A model generated the notes under the pieces. That model was not told where the DNA came from and ran no database searches. It saw nothing but the letters and a program-made list of their open reading frames with translations. A stretch of DNA of 64,000 nucleotides, taken from the NCBI RefSeq assembly GCF_901000735.1, contig NC_081544.1, positions 21,815,900 through 21,879,899 of the forward strand, in the 5' to 3' direction. The translations under genes were made by a program, and so were the position numbers. Shown piece by piece: positions 59,440-64,000 of the stretch; positions within the stretch are counted from its first letter, which is position 1; the number at the start of each line of letters is the position of its first letter. The DNA is from Corylus avellana (taxonomy: Eukaryota; Streptophyta; Magnoliopsida; Fagales; Betulaceae).

Positions 59440-62400
59440 CAAACACCCCTTTTTATAACCTCATTCTCAGAAAATTCACCTCCAGTTAAGTTATTATTGC
59501 TACTGGGAGGAAAAAGCTCACCTTCATATAGCTCATAGTCTTTATCACGCAGCTTTCTCTTTGTAATCAAGCTCCCCCTTTAGGGCCCTTTCATGATTTT
59601 TCAATGTCGGCTAAAACCGAGTCTGGGTATGGGCCCCTAGGACTTGTATATCTTTCTCTTAGCTTCACGTGTGCCTTAGGTGGACTCTCCCTGACTTGTC
59701 CCACATGCCGTGTGTAACATCCCCAGTCCGTTAAGACTGAGTTTGCCACTTTTCTTCTTTTTCAACAAAAATTCTTGCAAAGATCTATAAGGTCTATCAG
59801 AGTACTTGATTTTAAAAGATACAATAAATGCGTAAAACATTTTTTTTTTTCAAGAGATTTTATTACAAGCGAAATTAGAAAACATTAGATTTTAGTTGCG
59901 GAATATCATATCATTACAATAACTTATATGAAAAGACTTTGAAAATTAATAATTATTCCCACCCCATTCCGGCCTCCTATTCCAGCATCCTTTCTACCTA
60001 AAAACAAGAAATAAAACTGAATGAGCCCAAAGGGGGCCCAGCAAGTAAAATCCACAACCATAAATAGTTTTACTCCTTGTTCTCAGTTTTGAAAATCGTT
60101 TTCACAAATAAATATACATCCAGCCATAATAATATATGTACGTACGGTTGCATCTCCCGTAACATATACATACTATTACATCTAGTAATAAATCATCGTT
60201 GTAAATCATCTTTATAAATCATCATCATAATGCATCATTATAAATCATCATTATAAATCATCTCTGTAAATCATCATAGCATATCATCGTTGAAAATATA
60301 GTATCATTTTCTCATAATATGGCCCATGTACACTATTACCCCTGTGTACGAGGGTTGCGGGTCCTTGTGACCATGGCACTGAACTGTGGCCTCAGCCATG
60401 CCCGACCGTCAATTAACTCTTTTCTTGGTGCACTCAACGGTCATGTTGATGGAATACCACCTTCTGGCATAGCCTCCTTCAGTGGTTTCTCCTCCATCCG
60501 AGTATCGGTACCGAACTCTCATCTTTACTTATCTTGGGGCCAAAAATACTCTCCTCCATACATGTGCCCTCATTTCATAAACATTTATCTCATCTCTTGT
60601 ACTTTTCTTTGTACTTCTTTTTGATGCATCTTAGGGCAACATGTAGGAGGGTTTATCATCATTTTTCTTTCTTATAATCATCATCATTTCTCAACTTTCT
60701 TTTCTCAAAATGGAAACCTTTTCAAATATAAACTTGTTGTACTTAGAAAGCGTTTAAATAAATAGAAACTTTCTAGATAATTCTTTTAGAAATCCTTCAT
60801 GCATGCAACATAACTTCATAATACATAAATAAAATAATCATTACAATTTACTAAAGAATGAATAAATAGCATGACATGAAGTAATTTTAGAAGGGGTAGT
60901 GAATTTACTTACCTCTAGACTGAAGCTAAAAGTGGTATGAAGGAATCTAGTTGCTCCAATATGACTAACACCACTAGTATATCTTTTGAAACTAATTTCT
61001 AAAGTCCGCTATCTCTTGTGTTCTTTCTTTCTTGTAGCGCTTGGTCTCGCCCTTTCTCTCTCTGTTCTGAGTAAACACTCTTAGGAAGAAGAAAGACCGA
61101 GTAAAAAGCGGAAGAAGGAAGAATATATGCAAGAGATGGGAGAGGAGATGAGTGGTGAAAATTGTGAAGGAGAAGAGTTCTATTTATAGGAGAAAATCAA
61201 ACACTATTCTACCTTCAATTTACAATTATACCCTCATTTTACTATTCCACCAACCCTATACTATTTCACCAACCCTATACTATTCTACCAACCCTATACT
61301 ATTCTACCAACCCTATACTATTCTACCTATACTATTCTACCTTCTTATTCTACCATCCTTATACCTACCATTTACTATCCTATTATTTCACCAATTACCA
61401 TTCTCTAATTACTACTCTCATAAATTTCCCAAGAATTAAAATCCTTAGCTACAATGGATATTAAAATAACATCATTATCAAAATAATCTATTTAAATAGC
61501 TTTGAAAATTCTGGGGCACTACACCGTGGTCCATCTTGTGCCAATAAATGTTTTCCTTGTGAAGAATTTCCTACATGGGCACCAACTTTCACACCACCTT
61601 TATTCTTTCGATCTTTGTATGGGATCCATGCCTCTTTTATTGTGGTGGGCTGTTTTTCAAAATGATGCATCATAACTCCCACAATATTTCCCTCCTTAAT
61701 TAGCCGAGGGTCAATTTGGCAAGCACCATTACTTTCTCCCTGATTTCCTCCTGCAGATCTGCTTCTACCTTCTTTAGTTCGTGCGTTTTGTATCCCCCGA
61801 ATATCCTCCCCGATATTGTTGTTCCCCCTGAATTCCGCCGCTTGCCATTTCCGGCCATATTCCTTCCTCCCCAGAACTTCACTCTGCTTCAGATCCTCCC
61901 ATGAAGTAGCTTTTGCAGACTTATTGGATTCAAAATTTTCGGCATGGCGATCATGGGTTCGGTCTGATCTTCGTGTGGGCGAATTTGCACGTAGCCAAGG
62001 ACCAAACTGGTTGGTCTCCTGATTCCGCAGCATGCTCCGCTTAAGACATGCCTCTACCCCATGGCAAATTACACCACAGTGATAGCATAATTTTGGTAGG
62101 CGTTCAAACTTAAAGCCAACTAACCTCGATTTCCCATCAAATTTAATCATACGGCCTCTAGAGAGAGGTTTGTCCAGATCAATATTAATCTTGACCCGTA
62201 AAAACTCCCCCCATCCGATCCCGTCTTTGTCTGTGTCGACTTCCTCCACTCGTCCCACCGATGCTCCAAGCTTGAAGCCCACCTCTCGTCCCATACACAC
62301 CAAAGGAAGATTTGTCATACGCACCTAGAATGAAACCCTATCAAATGTAAGTTCAGATGGCGAGATTCGACCATCAAAATCTTCAACTAAGAACAAATAA

Positions 62401-62705
62401 CCCTCAAAATCCCATGGTCTGCCCTCCAAGACTCTTGCCTTGTCCCTGGCCTCCTCAAATTCAATCAAAAAAAGATTGCCACCCAGTATCTTGAAGGTAA
62501 ATGTTCCCTTTGGTCTCCACCATCGCAACAACGTGCTCCTGATTGTCTCCTTGCTCACAAGCCTCTGAGACAAGAGTTTTCCCACAATGCAAGAATTTCC
62601 TCGCGTGATTATCTCGTTTACTTCCATCGTCTGAGTCTCCAGTTCTCCATCTTCACCCTCTGAAAGCGAAAGATTTGTCAACAGATTTGAAAGATTGCCC
62701 GCCAT
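59440..62705 (-). pseudogene. LINE ORF1 (DUF4283 plus zinc knuckle), interrupted by a solo LTR
   Basis: From the ATG at 62705 (MAGNLSNLLTNLSLSEGEDG) the protein has a DUF4283-type nucleic-acid-binding domain (LRWWRPKGTFTFKILGGNLF, RPWDFEGYLFLVEDF), a premature TAG at 62325-62327 where relatives usually have Trp (VSF-stop-VRMTNLPLV), then KPLSRGRMIKFDG, LPKLCYHCGVICHGVEAC (a CCHC-type knuckle, CYHCGVICHGVEAC) and a basic tail. At 61523 the frame is broken by the solo LTR and resumes at 59712 with VGQVRESPPK-like sequence. The ORF1 end near 59440 is approximate. Confidence 0.82.
59713..61523 (-). mobile_element. Solo LTR (1811 bp) inserted in LINE ORF1
   Basis: It is bounded by TGTAACATCCCC and GGGGCACTACA (TG...CA) with a perfect 5-bp duplication CCGTG at 59708-59712 and 61524-61528. 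No internal domain or second LTR is present, so it is a solo LTR left by LTR-LTR recombination. On the minus strand a TATA-like CTATAAATAGAACTC (61170-61190) precedes a leader, giving the orientation. It contains two internal tandem arrays: AAATCATC units at about 60180-60290 and ACCAACCCTATACTATTC units at about 61250-61330. Length and termini suggest a Ty3-gypsy chromovirus, which is an inference. Confidence 0.87.
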
Positions 62706-62890
62706 TGAGAAACACAAAAATCAGTTACTCTCAAACAAACTCAGGGGTTTGTGAGACACGGTTCCTTCTCATCTAGGTTGAAGCTAGAGAGAAATCAGCC
62801 GATTTAGATGTTCCAGCTCTCTCTTTGATAGTAGTTGATGAATGACAATCACTCTGATTAAATGCCAACAATTTAAAATTAAGTTTCCAA

Positions 62891-62998
62891 GAGATAACTT
62901 AATCGACTAAGGACGATGCCTCATGAAGTGGAGGTCACTAGTTCGAATCATTCATTCCCCTCTTGTATGGACATATCAAAATAAATAAATAAATAAAT
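62891..62998 (+). mobile_element. tRNA-derived SINE, copy 3
   Basis: It carries GATAACTTAATCGACTAAGG (box A region), GAGGTCACTAGTTCGAATC (box B), CCCCTCTTGT, GACATATCAAA and an (AAAT)n end, matching the units at 14988 and 34288. AAATGCCA flanks it on both sides (about 62859 and 62995), a probable target-site duplication. Confidence 0.75.
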
Positions 62999-63269
62999 GC
63001 CATAATTATTGGCATTTATATACAAACGCTGGGAATTTTTAGTAAGCATTCATGGTGTTTTCTAGGCGTTTATATTTCAAACACAAGTTTTCTAGGCTTT
63101 ACGGAGTTTTTTAATAACTAAATAACAGACATTTTTATTTTTAAGTGGTATTTTCTTATAAATGCTGTGAATTTTTTAATTATTGGTATTTTAAAAAAGA
63201 GATGATGGAAAAGTGTTTTTTTTTTTTTTTTTTTAAGCATGTCTCCCATATCGGTTTTTGGAAATGTTC

Positions 63270-63774
63270 TGTAACACTCCGATCGCATATTGAGAAGATG
63301 AGAAGAAGCCCACATTGAGTGGGTGGTTTATAAAAATAGTCATGAGTGCTAAGTCCCACATTGCCTAGTTACTAGGTAAAACTGAGCTTTATAATGAATT
63401 ATAGGGAAGCTCCAAATTGACTAGTCATTTTGGAGTAATAGCGTAGATGTGGCTAACGCTTTTCTCTGAGTTGTTACAAGTAGTATTAGAGCTACCTAGT
63501 AATGCCAGGTCATGGACTCATGTGGTACTGGAGCACTGCATGATATGGGCCTAACGAAGATATCAGGAATTTTAGAGGGGGCATATTGGGAAGAGGAGAA
63601 GAAGCCCACATAGAGTGGGTGGTTTATAAAGATAATCATGGGTGTTAAGTCACACATTGCTTAGTTACTAGGTGAAACTGAGCTTTATAATGAATTATAG
63701 GGATGCTTCAAATTGACTAGTCATTTTGGAGTAATAGTACAGATTTGACTAACGCTTTTTTCTAGGTCGTTACA
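63270..63774 (+). mobile_element. TRIM retroelement (505 bp) with 5-bp TSD
   Basis: The 5' LTR is 63270-63478 (TGTAACACTCC...GTTGTTACA); the 3' LTR-like copy is 63581-63774 and lacks the first 15 bases. Between them lie about 100 bp starting with a primer-binding-like GTAGTATTAGAGCT (compare TGGTATCAGAGC, tRNA-iMet) and ending with the purine tract AGAGGGGG. TGTTC flanks both ends (63265-63269, 63775-63779). There is no coding capacity, which matches terminal-repeat retrotransposons in miniature. The LTR carries AGTCCCACATTG and a TATA-like TTTATAATGA. Confidence 0.85.
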
Positions 63775-63789
63775 TGTTCGTTCTCTAAA

Positions 63790-64000
63790 ATTAAAAGTTT
63801 CTCCTCTAGAACCCTTGATGCTAGCAAACATCTACTCAAATTGATGATGGGTAGCATTAAACATCTCCATTTGTTTGATCATTCGCTCAAGTCCTTCTTG
63901 CATTTGTCTTCTCAGATCTTGTTGCCTGACACCCAGATAGCTAACTTCCTTCTCCAAATGATGGTCTACCATGGTGAAACCTAGTTCTGATACCAAGTTG
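63790..64000 (-). pseudogene. Start of an LTR-retrotransposon gag leader (truncated by the window)
   Basis: On the minus strand the window edge reads a tRNA-iMet primer-binding-like TTGGTATCAGAAC (about 63985-63997), then ATG at about 63973 and MVDHHLEKEVSYLGVRQQDL, RRQMQEGLERMIKQMEMF, a charged, coiled-coil-like start typical of Ty3-gypsy-type gag, with a stop at about 63835. The LTR should lie beyond 64000. The remainder of gag is missing where the TRIM sits. Confidence 0.6.

Larger units (their letters stand above)
55210..62820 (-). mobile_element. Full-length L1-type LINE with 13-bp TSD, hit by a solo LTR
   Basis: It is flanked by CTCTTTGATAGTA at 55197-55209 and 62821-62833. On minus it has a leader of about 115 bp, ORF1 (from 62705), ORF2 (endonuclease, RT, zf-RVT, RNase H) and a poly-A end (T run from 55210). 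Without the solo LTR at 59713-61523 it would be about 5.8 kb. Disablements are few per ORF, so it is fairly young but not active. It belongs to a different lineage from the truncated LINEs in the gene introns. Confidence 0.9.

Noticed and set aside
63270..63774. Cassandra-type TRIM
   Set aside because: Cassandra LTRs carry a 5S rRNA-like region; no such 5S internal promoter sequence is present here.

Overview
The window is nuclear DNA of a flowering plant, most likely a woody eudicot. The evidence is GT-AG introns, plant-type nucleoporin and photomorphogenesis genes, L1-type LINEs, Ty1-copia, Ty3-gypsy-like and TRIM elements, tRNA-derived SINEs, and Mutator, hAT and Harbinger-like MITEs. A Fagales-like tree is my guess from the LINE families and is weakly supported. 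One run of N (23727-23870) marks an assembly gap.

Three host genes lie on the + strand. (1) Positions 2282-13723 hold the 3' half of NUP160, a Y-complex scaffold nucleoporin: 15 exons joined in phase, 780 residues, stop at 13721-13723. (2) Positions 18461-46415 hold a complete DET1, 11 coding exons, 536 aa, with at least one upstream non-coding exon. (3) Positions 50007-52930 hold a complete three-exon gene for a 267-aa, probably organellar protein with an EMAPII/Arc1p-type tRNA-binding OB fold. I see no functional link between the three.

Most of the remaining DNA is repeats. NUP160 intron 9853-12134 carries two 5'-truncated LINEs. DET1 is stretched to about 28 kb because three of its introns (about 7.7, 7.8 and 8.3 kb) carry nested transposons. 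The first holds an LTR element with a non-coding interior, whose 5' LTR was split by a LINE-type unit, itself hit by a second unit that encodes only ORF1. The second holds a Ty1-copia element with a LINE and two SINEs inside. The third holds several LINEs, one within a tandem duplication and one hit by a SINE. Downstream of the OB-fold gene are four MITEs, a full-length L1-type LINE (55210-62820, minus strand) with target-site duplication and an 1.8-kb solo LTR inside, a SINE, a 505-bp TRIM, and the start of a minus-strand LTR-element gag leader at the window edge.

The observations I rate highest are the ORF1-only LINE derivative with a perfect 19-bp target-site duplication (a plant parallel to the mammalian half-L1 idea), a recent 106-bp triplication just 5' of the DET1 start exon, a possible upstream ORF ending two bases before the DET1 start codon, and a GC-AG intron in DET1. 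No prokaryotic features, CRISPR array or convincing functional tRNA gene is present.
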